Of a stretch of 64,000 nt of DNA, positions 24,980 to 33,806 are shown one piece after another. The stretch lies in contig NZ_LMIJ01000016.1 of NCBI RefSeq assembly GCF_001428665.1, positions 8,512 through 72,511 of the forward strand, in the 5' to 3' direction. Both the position numbers and the translations under genes were made by a program. Within the stretch, counting starts at the first letter, position 1. Each line of letters starts with the position of its first letter. Source of the DNA: Acidovorax sp. Root219 (GTDB lineage: Bacteria; Pseudomonadota; Gammaproteobacteria; Burkholderiales; Burkholderiaceae_C). The notes below the pieces were generated by a model. The model did no database searches. It was given only the letters and a program-made list of their open reading frames with translations, and had not been told where the DNA came from.

Positions 24980-25921
24980 ATGGACCGCCTGCAAGCCATG
25001 AAAGTCTTCGACCGCGTGGTCGACGAGGGCGGCTTTGCCGCCGCCGCCCGCGCGCTCGACATGTCGCCCCCCGTGGTCACGCGCATGGTGGCCGAGCTGG
25101 AGCAGCACCTGGGCACGCGGCTGCTGCAGCGCACCACGCGCAAGGTGGCGCTCACCGATGCCGGCGAGGTCTACCTGCAGCGGGTGCGCAGCATCCTCAA
25201 CGAGATCGACGATGCCGAAGCCGAGGCCGTGGCCAGCACGCGCGACCTGCGCGGCACCATCCGCATCGTGGCGCCGCCGGTGCTCACCACCAACTTCCTC
25301 GCGCCGCTGACGGCGCTGTGGCATGCGCGCTACCCCAAGCTGATGCTGGACATCAGCGTGGATTCGCTGGCCCTGCGCCGCATCGACGAGTTCGACGTGA
25401 CCATCATGGTGGCGGGCGAGGACTTCGACGCCAACATCGTGGCCCGCGCCCTCCTGCATGGCGAGGCCATCGTCGTGGCGTCGCCCGAGTACCTGGCGCG
25501 CAAGGGCGTGCCCCAGGTGCCGATGGACCTGCTGCAGCACGAGTACCTGCGCGATACGGGCGCACCCGCACGCTCGGAAATGGGCGGCGGGCGCAAGCTG
25601 CGCCTGTACCCGGCCACGGGCGATGCGCCCTCGCAGGAGGTGGATGCGCCGCCGGTGCTGCAGTCGGACAGCAATGGCGTGCTGCTGCGCGCGGCCATCG
25701 ATGGCGCGGGCGTGGCGGTCACCGCGCGCCTGTTGATCGAGGAGCAATTGGCCAGCGGCGAGCTGGTGCATGTGCTGCCCGAGTGGATCGTTTCGCGCTA
25801 CACGGTGTATGCCGCGCTGCCCTCGGGTCGCATGCTGCCCGCGCGCACCAAGGTGTTCCTGGACTTCATGTCCGAGCAAGGGCCCCAGGCCATTGCGGAC
25901 CAAAGGTATCACCCCGGCTGA
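24980..25921 (+). CDS. LysR-family transcriptional regulator
   Basis: A 313-aa regulator. The helix-turn-helix covers residues about 3-60 (MKVFDRVVDEGGFAAAARAL; PPVVTRMVAELEQHLGTRLL) and the effector domain follows (LRGTIRIVAPPVLTTNFLAP). The sequence is close in type to the other LysR at 13105 (CrgA/DsdC-like subgroup). GGAGGG at 24966-24971 supports the start. The 3' end overlaps the convergent trmL gene by 13 bases. Target genes are not evident; the upstream MaoC gene is on the same strand. Confidence 0.9.
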   Translation: MDRLQAMKVFDRVVDEGGFAAAARALDMSPPVVTRMVAELEQHLGTRLLQRTTRKVALTDAGEVYLQRVRSILNEIDDAEAEAVASTRDLRGTIRIVAPPVLTTNFLAPLTALWHARYPKLMLDISVDSLALRRIDEFDVTIMVAGEDFDANIVARALLHGEAIVVASPEYLARKGVPQVPMDLLQHEYLRDTGAPARSEMGGGRKLRLYPATGDAPSQEVDAPPVLQSDSNGVLLRAAIDGAGVAVTARLLIEEQLASGELVHVLPEWIVSRYTVYAALPSGRMLPARTKVFLDFMSEQGPQAIADQRYHPG

Positions 25922-26427
25922 AGCTGCGCCAGTTCGCTTGGAGAGGGGGCGGCTACAGCGCCAGCGGCGCCGAAGCTGTTCTGGCGCCAGGCCTCGAATA
26001 CCGACACCGCCACCGCGTTCGACAGGTTCAGGCTGCGCTGCCCGGCGATCATGGGCAGGCGCAGCCGCTGGGCGGGAGGGAAGGTCTCGCGCAGTTCGGG
26101 CGGCAGGCCGCGCGTCTCGGCGCCGAACACCAGCCAGTCGCCTGGCAGAAAGCAGTTGTCGAACAGGTCCTGCGATCCATGCGTGGTCATGGCGAACATG
26201 CGCGCCGGGTCGGGCTGCGCATCGCGCAGGAAGGCCGTCCAGCCCGCATGGCGCAGCACGGCCGTGTACTCGTGGTAGTCCAGCCCGGCGCGGCGCATCA
26301 GCCGGTCTTCCATGGAAAAGCCCAGCGGCTCGATGAGGTGCAGGGTGCACCCCGTGTTGGCCGCCAGCCGGATCACATTGCCGGTGTTGGGCGGAATCTC
26401 GGGCTCGACCAGGACGATATGGAACAT
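25909..26427 (-). CDS. trmL: tRNA (cytidine(34)-2'-O)-methyltransferase
   Basis: A 172-aa SPOUT methyltransferase that modifies the wobble nucleotide of tRNA-Leu. All three trefoil-knot motifs are visible: PEIPPNTGNVIRLAANTG (residues 9-26), FGAETRGLPPE, and LPMIAGQRSLNLSNAVAVSV. Length is slightly above the E. coli protein (157 aa) owing to a short C-terminal extension after EAWRQNSFGAAGA. The gene is convergent with, and overlaps, the LysR gene by 13 bases. Confidence 0.92.
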   Translation of the reverse strand: MFHIVLVEPEIPPNTGNVIRLAANTGCTLHLIEPLGFSMEDRLMRRAGLDYHEYTAVLRHAGWTAFLRDAQPDPARMFAMTTHGSQDLFDNCFLPGDWLVFGAETRGLPPELRETFPPAQRLRLPMIAGQRSLNLSNAVAVSVFEAWRQNSFGAAGAVAAPSPSELAQLQPG

Positions 26428-26479
26428 GGGCGGTATTTTGCTGCGAACCTGGTCCTTTGCGGCCGGGCTTTGTAACAAA

Positions 26480-27274
26480 TCATGGGAGGCTTGCGGTGTG
26501 GTCCCGGTGCGGTTCCGTGCGGGCCAACACCAGGGCGCTGATGGATGCCACGCCCGCCTCGCGCAACGTGGTGGCGGCGGCATGCAAGGTGGCGCCGGTG
26601 GTCATCACATCGTCGATGAGCACGATGCGCTGGCCCCGCAGGCCGGCGGCCCGGGCGGGCTCCACGGCAAAGGCGCCGCGCAGGTTGCGCAGCCGCTCGG
26701 CGCGCGTCAGTTGCGCCTGGTGTACCTTGGTATCGCCCGCCTGCAGCCGCAGCAGCATGGCGGGGTGTGCCTTGTGGGGTGACAACTGCCGGGCCAGCAG
26801 CAGGGCCTGGTTGAAGCCCCGCTCCCGCAACCGCTCGGGCGACAAGGGAATGGGCAGCACCAGGTCGGCCGCGTCGAGTGCCTGCGCCAGCCCAGGGCTG
26901 CCGCGCATCAGCGCTGCCAGTGTGGCGGCCCAGCCGGGGTCGGCGCGGAACTTGAAATCGGCCAGCACGCCGGACCAGGGGTAGGCGTAGTCCACGGCGG
27001 CGAGGCAGCGCTCGAAGACCGGTGGCGCGCGCAGGCAGGCGCCGCACACCGTGACACCCTCGGGCACACGCAGGGCACAGTGGGTGCAGCGCGACACCGG
27101 CTGGGCGAAGCGGGCCGTACAGGCCTTGCACACGCGCGTGGCGGGCCAGGCATGACAGACGGCGCACTGGCTGGGCAGGGCGCCGGCCAGCGCAAACCGG
27201 TTGGGCAGGGCGCCGGCCAGCGCCCTGAGCCTGCGCCCCACCCCCGATAGCCCTGTGAACGCCTTGAACTGCAT
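26480..27274 (-). CDS. ComF-family phosphoribosyltransferase-like protein
   Basis: A 264-aa protein with an N-terminal zinc-ribbon region (CAVCHAWPATRVCKAC ... CTHCALRVPEGVTVCGAC, residues about 37-82) and a C-terminal PRTase-like domain with IVLIDDVMTTGATLHAAA. ComF proteins take part in natural transformation, where they help the incoming single strand and primosome. The first 35 residues contain a duplicated ALAGALP unit caused by a 30-bp tandem repeat. In the N-terminal extension the family normally has little, so translation might start a bit further in. It is divergent from the BioC-like methyltransferase gene. Confidence 0.85.
   Translation of the reverse strand: MQFKAFTGLSGVGRRLRALAGALPNRFALAGALPSQCAVCHAWPATRVCKACTARFAQPVSRCTHCALRVPEGVTVCGACLRAPPVFERCLAAVDYAYPWSGVLADFKFRADPGWAATLAALMRGSPGLAQALDAADLVLPIPLSPERLRERGFNQALLLARQLSPHKAHPAMLLRLQAGDTKVHQAQLTRAERLRNLRGAFAVEPARAAGLRGQRIVLIDDVMTTGATLHAAATTLREAGVASISALVLARTEPHRDHTASLP
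27172..27223. repeat. 22-bp direct repeat within comF
   Basis: TGGGCAGGGCGCCGGCCAGC plus two more bases occurs at 27172-27193 and again, identical, at 27202-27223, a 30-bp period. It duplicates ten codons in frame near the ComF N-terminus. It looks like a replication-slippage tandem and could vary in copy number between strains. Confidence 0.8.
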
Positions 27275-27329
27275 GAGTCAATATACTCGTTGGGCCCCCG
27301 GTTCCTGCGTGGGGCCCGGTTCCTACGAC

Positions 27330-28238
27330 ATGCCCACAGAGCGCCCCCCCACGATCGATCCCCTTGCTGCTGCCCGCTGGCATGCCGCCGCGCCTGCCAT
27401 GGCCCCCTGGCTCCACGAAGAGGTGGCCCGCCGCATGGAGGACCGCCTGCAGTGGATACGCCAGGCCCCCGCGTCCTGGTGCCACTGGGATCCTGTGCGC
27501 GGCGGCCTGCAGGGCCATGCGCTGGTGAGTGCCCGCTATCCCAAGGCCGCCTGCCAGGTGGCCGAGACCGCCGCTCACTGCGTGCCGGTGGCCGAGCAGG
27601 CGCTGGCCCGGCCCTGGTGGAGCCCGGCACGCTGGAGCGGCCCGGCGCCGCAGTTCGGCCTGCCGCCCGATGCCAGCGTGCAGATGCTCTGGGCCAACAT
27701 GGCGCTGCACACGGCGGCCGACCCGCAGGCCCTCATCGGCCAGTGGCACCGCGCGCTGGCGACCGACGGATACCTGATGTTCTCCTGCCTGGGGCCCGAC
27801 ACCGCGCGCGAGCTGCACGGCGTGTATGCCGCGATGGGCTGGCCGCCGGCCGGCCATGCCTTCACCGACATGCACGACTGGGGCGACATGCTGGTGCACG
27901 CCGGCTTTGCCGAGCCGGTGATGGACATGGAGCGCATCACGCTCACCTTCGCCACGCCCGAGCGCCTGCTGCAGGAGCTGCGTGAGCTCGGCTGCAACCT
28001 GCACCCCGGCCGCTTTGGCGCCTTGCGCGGGCGCGGCTGGCGCAAGCGCATGCACGCGGCCCTGGTGGAGCACCTGGCCGACCCTGCGCAAGACGGGCAG
28101 TTGGCACTGACTTTCGAGATCATCTACGGCCATGCCTTCAAGCCTGCGCCGCGCCTGAAAATGAGCGCCAGCAGTGCGGTTTCGCTGCAGGACATGCGGG
28201 CCATGCTGGCCACCGGTACAGGTAGAAGTACCGGGTAG
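27330..28238 (+). CDS. BioC-like (malonyl-ACP) methyltransferase with degenerate SAM motif
   Basis: A 302-aa protein of the class I methyltransferase fold. The C-terminal two thirds resemble BioC: HRALATDGYLMFSCLGPDTA, FTDMHDWGDMLVHAGFAEPV, ELRELGCNLHPGRF and LTFEIIYGHAFKP. BioC methylates malonyl-ACP to start pimelate synthesis for biotin. However, motif I, normally DxGxGxG, is replaced here by CHWDPVRGGLQG, so SAM binding may be altered; I believe betaproteobacterial relatives also diverge here. The start MPTERPPTID at 27330 was chosen; open frame upstream overlaps comF. No other bio genes are near. Confidence 0.7.
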   Translation: MPTERPPTIDPLAAARWHAAAPAMAPWLHEEVARRMEDRLQWIRQAPASWCHWDPVRGGLQGHALVSARYPKAACQVAETAAHCVPVAEQALARPWWSPARWSGPAPQFGLPPDASVQMLWANMALHTAADPQALIGQWHRALATDGYLMFSCLGPDTARELHGVYAAMGWPPAGHAFTDMHDWGDMLVHAGFAEPVMDMERITLTFATPERLLQELRELGCNLHPGRFGALRGRGWRKRMHAALVEHLADPAQDGQLALTFEIIYGHAFKPAPRLKMSASSAVSLQDMRAMLATGTGRSTG

Positions 28239-28327
28239 GCTCGTGTCAATGACATGGAACAAGGCACGCTACAATTCAGGGTTATTGGGATTTCGGGCAT
28301 CTTCCCGCGCAACGTAGCGGGCTGCGC

Positions 28328-28864
28328 ATGCCGCGCCAGTGGCTTTTCTGGTGTGGTCTGCAGCCGGCAGTCTTGTGGGCACCTCCGGTGACAGGCTTGG
28401 TTTTTCGTTTTGCCACTGTCTCGGGTCAGCGCATCGATTGGCGCCTGGCCCGCAACTGCTCGGTCACCCCCGCGCAGATGGGCTGGATGTACCTGTCGCT
28501 GTGTTCGGTTTCGCTGGGCATTGCAACGTTCTTCTGGATGCTCGGAGCCCGTCTGGTCATGCCCTTCGCGTGGCTGGAGATGGTGGTTGTTGGATTGGCA
28601 TTCGCCATGTACGGACGTCATGCGGCCGATGGCGAGAGGATTTCACTGCAGGGCTCGCGCCTGGTGGTGGAGTTGGAGACAGCAGGCAAGCTCGAGCGTG
28701 CCGAATTCGACCGGAACTGGGTTCGCGTGGAACCCAAGACCGGCGACCGGTCGCTGATCACCTTGTCTGCACAGGGCCGATCGGTGGAAGTGGGGCGCTA
28801 CGTGCGCCCCGAACTTCGGCCGGCCCTGGCATCGGAGATACGCATGGCCTTGCGCGCAGCCTGA
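28328..28864 (+). CDS. DUF2244 membrane protein upstream of cytochrome oxidase genes
   Basis: A DUF2244 protein: a motif RNCSVTPAQMGWMYLSLCSV leads into two hydrophobic helices (residues about 52-95), then a soluble C-terminal domain with ISLQGSRLVVELE, FDRNWVRVE and GRSVEVGRYVRPELR. Family members sit directly upstream of coxB across Proteobacteria and are presumed to aid oxidase assembly. The ATG used gives 178 aa with an atypical N-terminus; an in-frame GTG at 28388 would give 158 aa, closer to the family length. Neither has a strong ribosome-binding site. Confidence 0.85.
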   Translation: MPRQWLFWCGLQPAVLWAPPVTGLVFRFATVSGQRIDWRLARNCSVTPAQMGWMYLSLCSVSLGIATFFWMLGARLVMPFAWLEMVVVGLAFAMYGRHAADGERISLQGSRLVVELETAGKLERAEFDRNWVRVEPKTGDRSLITLSAQGRSVEVGRYVRPELRPALASEIRMALRAA

Positions 28865-28915
28865 CCCCACGCAGGCGCGCCAGCAGGGATTGGTTAATTT
28901 GAGGCTTAGAAGTAA

Positions 28916-30094
28916 ATGAGAACTATGAAGAGCATTTCCAACAAGCTGGCTTCTCTGCTCCTGATCGCCGGTGCATGGGTGGGCGGCGTGGCCCATGCCG
29001 TTCAAGACCTGCCTGGCGGTCCCGCAGTCAACCAGCTCAATCTGCACCCCCCTGTCACCAGGATTGCAGAGGAGCAGCATTTCCTGCACTGGATGATGCT
29101 GGTCATCTGCACGGTGATCTTCGTAGCCGTCTTCGCCGTGATGTTCTATTCCATCTGGAAGCATCGCAAGTCCAAAGGCGCCAAGGCGGCCAATTTCCAT
29201 GAGTCCGTGACCGTGGAAGTGGTCTGGACCATCATCCCCTTCATCATCGTGATCCTCATGGCCCTGCCCGCCACCAAGGTGCTGGTGGCCCAGAAGGACA
29301 CGACCAATGCCGACCTGACCATCAAGACCACGGGCTACCAGTGGAAGTGGGGCTACGACTACATCACCGGCGAGGGTGAGGGCCTGGCCTTCATCTCCAC
29401 GCTGGACAGCAGCCACCGCGTGATGTCCGACAGCGGCAACGTCAAGGACGCGCCCGCCGACTACCTGCTCAAGGTGGACAACCCGATGGTGGTGCCAGTC
29501 AACAAGAAGATCCGCATCATCACCACCGCCAACGATGTGATCCACGCCTTCATGGTGCCCGCCTTCGGCATCAAGCAGGATGCGATCCCCGGCTTCGTGC
29601 GTGACACCTGGTTCCGCGCCGAGAAGATCGGCGACTACTACGGCCAGTGCGCCGAGCTGTGCGGCAAGGAGCACGCCTACATGCCCATCCATGTGAAGGT
29701 CGTGTCCGCCGAGGACTACACCACCTGGGTGGCTGCCCAGAAGAAGAAGGCCGCCGCCAAGCTTGACGACCCGACCAAGGTCTGGACGCTGGAAGATATC
29801 ACCAAGCGTGGCGAGAAGGTCTACGCGGCCAACTGCGCCGCCTGCCACCAGGCCAACGGCAAGGGTGCCGGCCCGATCAAGCCCCTGGACGGCTCGGCCA
29901 TCGTGCTCGACACCGACCATGCCAAGCAGATCCAGATCCTGCTCAAGGGCGCGGCCAACGGCGCCATGCCTTCGTGGGCGCAACTGAGCGACACGGACAT
30001 CGCCGCCGTGGTCAGCTACACCAAGAACAACTGGTCCAACAAGACCGGTCAGCTGGTGCAGCCTGCTGAAGTCCTGGCCCAGCGTGGCAAGTAA
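28916..30094 (+). CDS. coxB: Cytochrome c oxidase subunit II with fused cytochrome c domain
   Basis: A 392-aa subunit II (CtaC). Signal peptide (LASLLLIAGAWVGGVAHA), two transmembrane helices (residues about 55-80 and 100-120) and the periplasmic cupredoxin domain follow in order. CuA ligands are visible in CAELCGKEHAYM: Cys245, Cys249, His253 and Met256. From about residue 290 there is a monoheme cytochrome c domain with CAACH (Cys307, Cys310, His311) and a distal methionine in GAMPSWAQLS. This fusion makes the enzyme caa3-like. A GAGG motif 11 bases before the ATG is the likely ribosome-binding site. First structural gene of the cox locus. Confidence 0.95.
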   Translation: MRTMKSISNKLASLLLIAGAWVGGVAHAVQDLPGGPAVNQLNLHPPVTRIAEEQHFLHWMMLVICTVIFVAVFAVMFYSIWKHRKSKGAKAANFHESVTVEVVWTIIPFIIVILMALPATKVLVAQKDTTNADLTIKTTGYQWKWGYDYITGEGEGLAFISTLDSSHRVMSDSGNVKDAPADYLLKVDNPMVVPVNKKIRIITTANDVIHAFMVPAFGIKQDAIPGFVRDTWFRAEKIGDYYGQCAELCGKEHAYMPIHVKVVSAEDYTTWVAAQKKKAAAKLDDPTKVWTLEDITKRGEKVYAANCAACHQANGKGAGPIKPLDGSAIVLDTDHAKQIQILLKGAANGAMPSWAQLSDTDIAAVVSYTKNNWSNKTGQLVQPAEVLAQRGK

Positions 30095-30124
30095 TCACCG
30101 CCCCATCGCATTGAGGAATACAAA

Positions 30125-31759
30125 ATGAGCGCAGTTCTCGACGACAAGCATGGGCACGCAGGCGACCACGCACACGACGACCATGGCCACCACGGCCCCA
30201 CCGGCTGGCGCCGCTGGGTGTACGCCACCAACCACAAGGACATCGGTACCCTGTACCTGCTGTTCGCCTTCACCATGCTCATGGTCGGCGGCGTCCTGGC
30301 CCTCTTGATCCGCGCCGAGCTGTTCCAGCCCGGCCTGCAGCTGGTGAACCCCGAGCTGTTCAACCAGCTGACCACCATGCACGGCCTGATCATGGTGTTC
30401 GGCGCCATCATGCCGGCCTTCGTGGGCTTCGCGAACTGGATGATCCCGCTGCAGATCGGCGCATCCGACATGGCCTTCGCGCGCATGAACAACTTCAGCT
30501 TCTGGCTGATGATCCCGGCAGCGCTGATGCTGGTGAGTTCGTTCTTCATGCCCGGCGGCGCCCCTGCTGCCGGCTGGACGCTGTACGCACCGCTGACCCT
30601 GCAGATGGGCCCCTCCATGGATGCCGGCATCTTCGCCATGCACATCCTGGGCGCCTCGTCCATCATGGGCTCGATCAACATCATCGTCACCATCCTGAAC
30701 ATGCGCGCCCCCGGCATGACGCTGATGAAGATGCCCATGTTCGCCTGGACCTGGCTGATCACCGCCTACCTGCTGATCGCCGTGATGCCCGTGCTGGCCG
30801 GCGCCATCACCATGACGCTGACGGACCGCCACTTCGGCACCAGCTTCTTCAACCCCGCCGGCGGCGGCGACCCGGTGATGTACCAGCACATCTTCTGGTT
30901 CTTCGGCCACCCCGAGGTGTACATCATGATCTTGCCGGCCTTCGGCATCGTCAGCCAGATCGTGCCCGCCTTCGCGCGCAAGAAGCTGTTCGGCTACGCC
31001 TCCATGGTGTATGCCACCTCGTCCATCGCCATCCTGTCGTTCATCGTGTGGGCCCACCACATGTTCACGACCGGCATGCCCGTGACCGGCCAGTTGTTCT
31101 TCATGTACGCCACCATGCTGATCTCGGTGCCCACGGCCGTGAAGATCTTCAACTGGATCGCCACCATGTGGCGCGGCTCCATGACGTTCGAGACCCCCAT
31201 GCTGTTCGCCGTGGGTTTCATCTTCGTGTTCACCATGGGTGGTTTCACCGGCCTGATCCTGGCCATGGCGCCCATCGACATCCAGCTGCAGGACACCTAC
31301 TACGTGGTGGCCCACTTCCACTACGTGCTGGTGGCCGGCTCGCTGTTCTCGATGTTCGCAGGCGTGTACTACTGGCTGCCCAAGTGGACCGGCCACATGT
31401 ACTCCGAAACGCGCGGCCAGATCCACTTCTGGGGCTCGCTGATCACCTTCAACGTGACCTTCTTCCCGATGCACTTCCTGGGCCTGGCCGGTATGCCCCG
31501 CCGCTATGCCGACTACCCCATGCAGTTTGCCGACTTCAACGCCATCGCTTCGGTGGGCGCCTTCGGCTTCGGGCTGATGCAGGTGTACTTCTTCCTGGCC
31601 GTGGTGCTGCCTGCCATGATGGGCAAGGGCCCTGCTGCCCCCGCCAAGCCATGGGACGGCGCCGAGGGCCTGGAATGGGAAGTGCCATCGCCCGCACCGT
31701 TCCACACCTTCGAGACCCCACCCAAGCTGGACGCCACGGCAACCCGCGTGATCGGCTGA
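30125..31759 (+). CDS. coxA: Cytochrome c oxidase subunit I
   Basis: A 544-aa heme-copper oxidase catalytic subunit (CtaD) with twelve helices. It holds low-spin heme a, heme a3 and CuB. Ligand regions are readable: [15 protein letters not shown] (heme a His), [16 protein letters not shown] (CuB His and the His-Tyr cross-link), [13 protein letters not shown] (two CuB His) and [13 protein letters not shown] (heme a3 and a His). The GHPEVY glutamate indicates the A1-type D channel. The N-terminus carries a His-rich stretch ([16 protein letters not shown]). Starts 31 bases after coxB. Confidence 0.96.
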   Translation: MSAVLDDKHGHAGDHAHDDHGHHGPTGWRRWVYATNHKDIGTLYLLFAFTMLMVGGVLALLIRAELFQPGLQLVNPELFNQLTTMHGLIMVFGAIMPAFVGFANWMIPLQIGASDMAFARMNNFSFWLMIPAALMLVSSFFMPGGAPAAGWTLYAPLTLQMGPSMDAGIFAMHILGASSIMGSINIIVTILNMRAPGMTLMKMPMFAWTWLITAYLLIAVMPVLAGAITMTLTDRHFGTSFFNPAGGGDPVMYQHIFWFFGHPEVYIMILPAFGIVSQIVPAFARKKLFGYASMVYATSSIAILSFIVWAHHMFTTGMPVTGQLFFMYATMLISVPTAVKIFNWIATMWRGSMTFETPMLFAVGFIFVFTMGGFTGLILAMAPIDIQLQDTYYVVAHFHYVLVAGSLFSMFAGVYYWLPKWTGHMYSETRGQIHFWGSLITFNVTFFPMHFLGLAGMPRRYADYPMQFADFNAIASVGAFGFGLMQVYFFLAVVLPAMMGKGPAAPAKPWDGAEGLEWEVPSPAPFHTFETPPKLDATATRVIG

Positions 31760-31764
31760 ACACC

Positions 31765-31884
31765 ATGCCCATGACCCCCGAACAAAAGAAGAGCAACCTG
31801 CGCCTGGGCCTGATCCTGGCCTCCGTGGCTGCGGTGTTCTTCATCGGGTTCATGGTCAAGATGGTCCTCCTGTCCTCGCGCTGA
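31765..31884 (+). CDS. Cytochrome oxidase small assembly protein
   Basis: A 39-aa single-TM protein (MPMTPEQKKSNLRLG then LILASVAAVFFIGFMVKMVLL) placed 6 bases after coxA. It matches the short proteins annotated as cytochrome oxidase small assembly protein in Burkholderiales cox loci. A second ATG at 31771 is possible. Presumed to aid CuB or subunit I maturation. Confidence 0.8.
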   Translation: MPMTPEQKKSNLRLGLILASVAAVFFIGFMVKMVLLSSR

Positions 31885-31908
31885 AGAGAAGACACAGGGC
31901 TCCATGCC

Positions 31909-32538
31909 ATGAACCTGCGCCACGAAAACGCCAAGATGGTGGGCAAGCTGCTGGTGATTGCGGCCGGCATGTTCGCCTTTGGCTACGTGCTGATCCCCAT
32001 CTACAAGCACATCTGCGAGATGACGGGGATCAACATCCTGTCGCTGTCCGAGCGCCAGGTGCCCGGCAACGGCGTGGCCGGCAAGGATGTGAAGGTGCCC
32101 GCCAACACGCAAGTGGACAAGAGCCGCACCATCACCGTCGAGTTCGACGCCAATTCGCGCGGGCCGTGGGACTTCAAGCCCGCGCAGCGCTCGGTGCAGG
32201 TGCACCCCGGCGAGCTGACGACGGTGATGTACGAGTTCCAGAACGTGCAGAACCGCCGCATGGCCGCCCAGGCCATCCCCAGCTACGCACCGCGCCAGGC
32301 GGCAGCGCACTTCAACAAGCTGGAGTGCTTCTGCTTCAACCAGTATGTGCTGGAGCCCGGCGAGAAGAAGGAATGGCCCGTCGCCTTCGTGATCGACCCG
32401 CGCCTGTCCAAGGACGTCACGACGATCACGCTGTCCTACACCTTCTTCGAGGTGGGTGGCAAGACGCCTGCGGCGCCCGAATCCACGGCTGCAGCGCCCG
32501 CGCTGCAGCACCCTGCCGTCGAAGGAGCCGGATCATGA
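31909..32538 (+). CDS. ctaG: Cytochrome c oxidase assembly protein CtaG/Cox11
   Basis: A 209-aa copper chaperone that delivers CuB to subunit I. One N-terminal helix (LLVIAAGMFAFGYVLIPIY) anchors an immunoglobulin-like periplasmic domain. The copper-binding motif CFCF is present in NKLECFCFNQ, and PRQAAAHFNKLECF plus DPRLSKDVTTITLSYTFF are family hallmarks. The stop overlaps the DUF2970 start (ATGA). Confidence 0.94.
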   Translation: MNLRHENAKMVGKLLVIAAGMFAFGYVLIPIYKHICEMTGINILSLSERQVPGNGVAGKDVKVPANTQVDKSRTITVEFDANSRGPWDFKPAQRSVQVHPGELTTVMYEFQNVQNRRMAAQAIPSYAPRQAAAHFNKLECFCFNQYVLEPGEKKEWPVAFVIDPRLSKDVTTITLSYTFFEVGGKTPAAPESTAAAPALQHPAVEGAGS

Positions 32539-32774
32539 CCGACAAGCCTCTACCGCACCCCGCTGAGCCCGTGGCACCCTCGCCGGTGCAGCGCAAGGGT
32601 TCGCTGCTGCGCACCATCCGTGCGGTGGCCTGGTCGTTCATCGGGCTGCGCAAGGGCAGCGAATATGCGCAGGACGTCGAGAAGCTCAACCCGGTGCACA
32701 TCATCGTGGTCGGGCTGGTGGCGGTGTTCCTGCTGGTGATTTCATTGATCACGCTGGTGAACGTCATTGTCTGA
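32535..32774 (+). CDS. DUF2970 small membrane protein
   Basis: A 79-aa protein with a proline-rich N-terminus, the conserved LLRTIRAVAWSFIGLRKGSE and one C-terminal helix (IIVVGLVAVFLLVISLITLV). DUF2970 proteins are regularly found between ctaG and coxC in Betaproteobacteria. GGAGCCGG supplies the ribosome-binding site, and the ATG overlaps the ctaG stop by 4 bases. Function unknown, presumably oxidase assembly. Confidence 0.85.
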   Translation: MTDKPLPHPAEPVAPSPVQRKGSLLRTIRAVAWSFIGLRKGSEYAQDVEKLNPVHIIVVGLVAVFLLVISLITLVNVIV

Positions 32775-32836
32775 CGCTGCCAGCCAAGTGTTCCCGCGAT
32801 TACGATAACAAAAGATTTTGAGATTCAGGAGCTGAA

Positions 32837-33718
32837 ATGAGTGCATCGACCCACGGAACGACCCCGTACTACTACGTGCCCGCCGAGTCGCGCCACCCGG
32901 TGATGGCGGCCATCGGCCTGTTCTTCGTGATCTTGGGCGCTGGCCAGTGGATCAACGGCCACGACTGGGGCAAGTACTCCCTGCTGCTGGGCATGGTCTG
33001 GTGGCTGTTCGTGCTGTACCAGTGGTTCGGCGACGCCATCCGCGAAAGCCAGGGCGGCCTGTACGGCCACAAGATCGACCTGTCGTACCGCTGGAGCATG
33101 AGCTGGTTCATCTTCTCCGAAGTGATGTTCTTCGGCGCCTTCTTCTCGGCCCTGTGGTGGGCGCGCGCGCACTCGGTGCCGGCCCTGGGCAGCCTGGACA
33201 ACGCGCTGCTGTGGCCCGACTTCAAGGCCGTGTGGCCCAGCCTTGCCGCCGGCGTCACGGCATCGCCCGCCGGCATCGTCGAGCCCTTCCAGACCGTGGG
33301 CCCCTTCTGGCTACCCACCATCAACACCGCGCTGCTGCTGACCTCGGGCGTGACGCTGACCATCGCCCACCACGCCCTGCGTGAGAACCACCGCGGCAAG
33401 ACCATCGCCTTCATGTGGGCCACCGTGCTGCTGGGCTTCGTCTTCCTGTGCGTGCAGGGCTATGAGTATTACCACCTGTACACCGACCTGAACCTCAAGC
33501 TCAGCTCCGGCGTGTTCGGCTCCACCTTCTTCATGCTGACCGGGTTCCACGGCTTCCACGTGTTCCTGGGCATGCTGATGCTGCTGTTCATCACCCTGCG
33601 CCTGCAAAAGGGCCATTTCACCCCCGAAAAGCACTTCGGCTTCGAAGGCGCCGCCTGGTACTGGCACTTCGTGGACGTGGTCTGGCTCGGCCTGTACGTT
33701 CTGGTCTACTGGATGTAA
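32837..33718 (+). CDS. coxC: Cytochrome c oxidase subunit III
   Basis: A 293-aa subunit III (CtaE) with seven helices. Recognisable blocks are MSWFIFSEVMFFGAFFSALW, the GENHRGKTIAFMWATVLLG-like segment (RENHRGKTIAFMWA), TGFHGFHVFLGMLMLLF and AAWYWHFVDVVWLGLYVLVY. It is slightly longer than typical because of an insertion between helices II and III (ALLWPDFKAVWPSLAAGVTA). A rho-independent terminator follows the stop. Confidence 0.95.
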   Translation: MSASTHGTTPYYYVPAESRHPVMAAIGLFFVILGAGQWINGHDWGKYSLLLGMVWWLFVLYQWFGDAIRESQGGLYGHKIDLSYRWSMSWFIFSEVMFFGAFFSALWWARAHSVPALGSLDNALLWPDFKAVWPSLAAGVTASPAGIVEPFQTVGPFWLPTINTALLLTSGVTLTIAHHALRENHRGKTIAFMWATVLLGFVFLCVQGYEYYHLYTDLNLKLSSGVFGSTFFMLTGFHGFHVFLGMLMLLFITLRLQKGHFTPEKHFGFEGAAWYWHFVDVVWLGLYVLVYWM

Positions 33719-33737
33719 TCCGGCGCGGCCTCCAAAG

Positions 33738-33764
33738 AAAAAAGCGCCGCGAGGCGCTTTTTTT
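33738..33764 (+). terminator. Rho-independent terminator after coxC
   Basis: AAGCGCC-GCGA-GGCGCTT is a strong stem followed by seven T residues. It ends the coxB-coxC transcript. On the opposite strand the A run before the stem gives T residues after it, so it can also end the leftward twin-TM gene. Confidence 0.85.
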
Positions 33765-33806
33765 GTGCCGGCCGAAGCCCGCGAAGGCGTTCCGTTCCGT
33801 CGGCCT

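Noticed and set aside
30095..31705. 536-codon minus frame opposite coxA
   Set aside because: Antisense of the strongly conserved subunit I; product is His/Gly/Val-rich with no family match.
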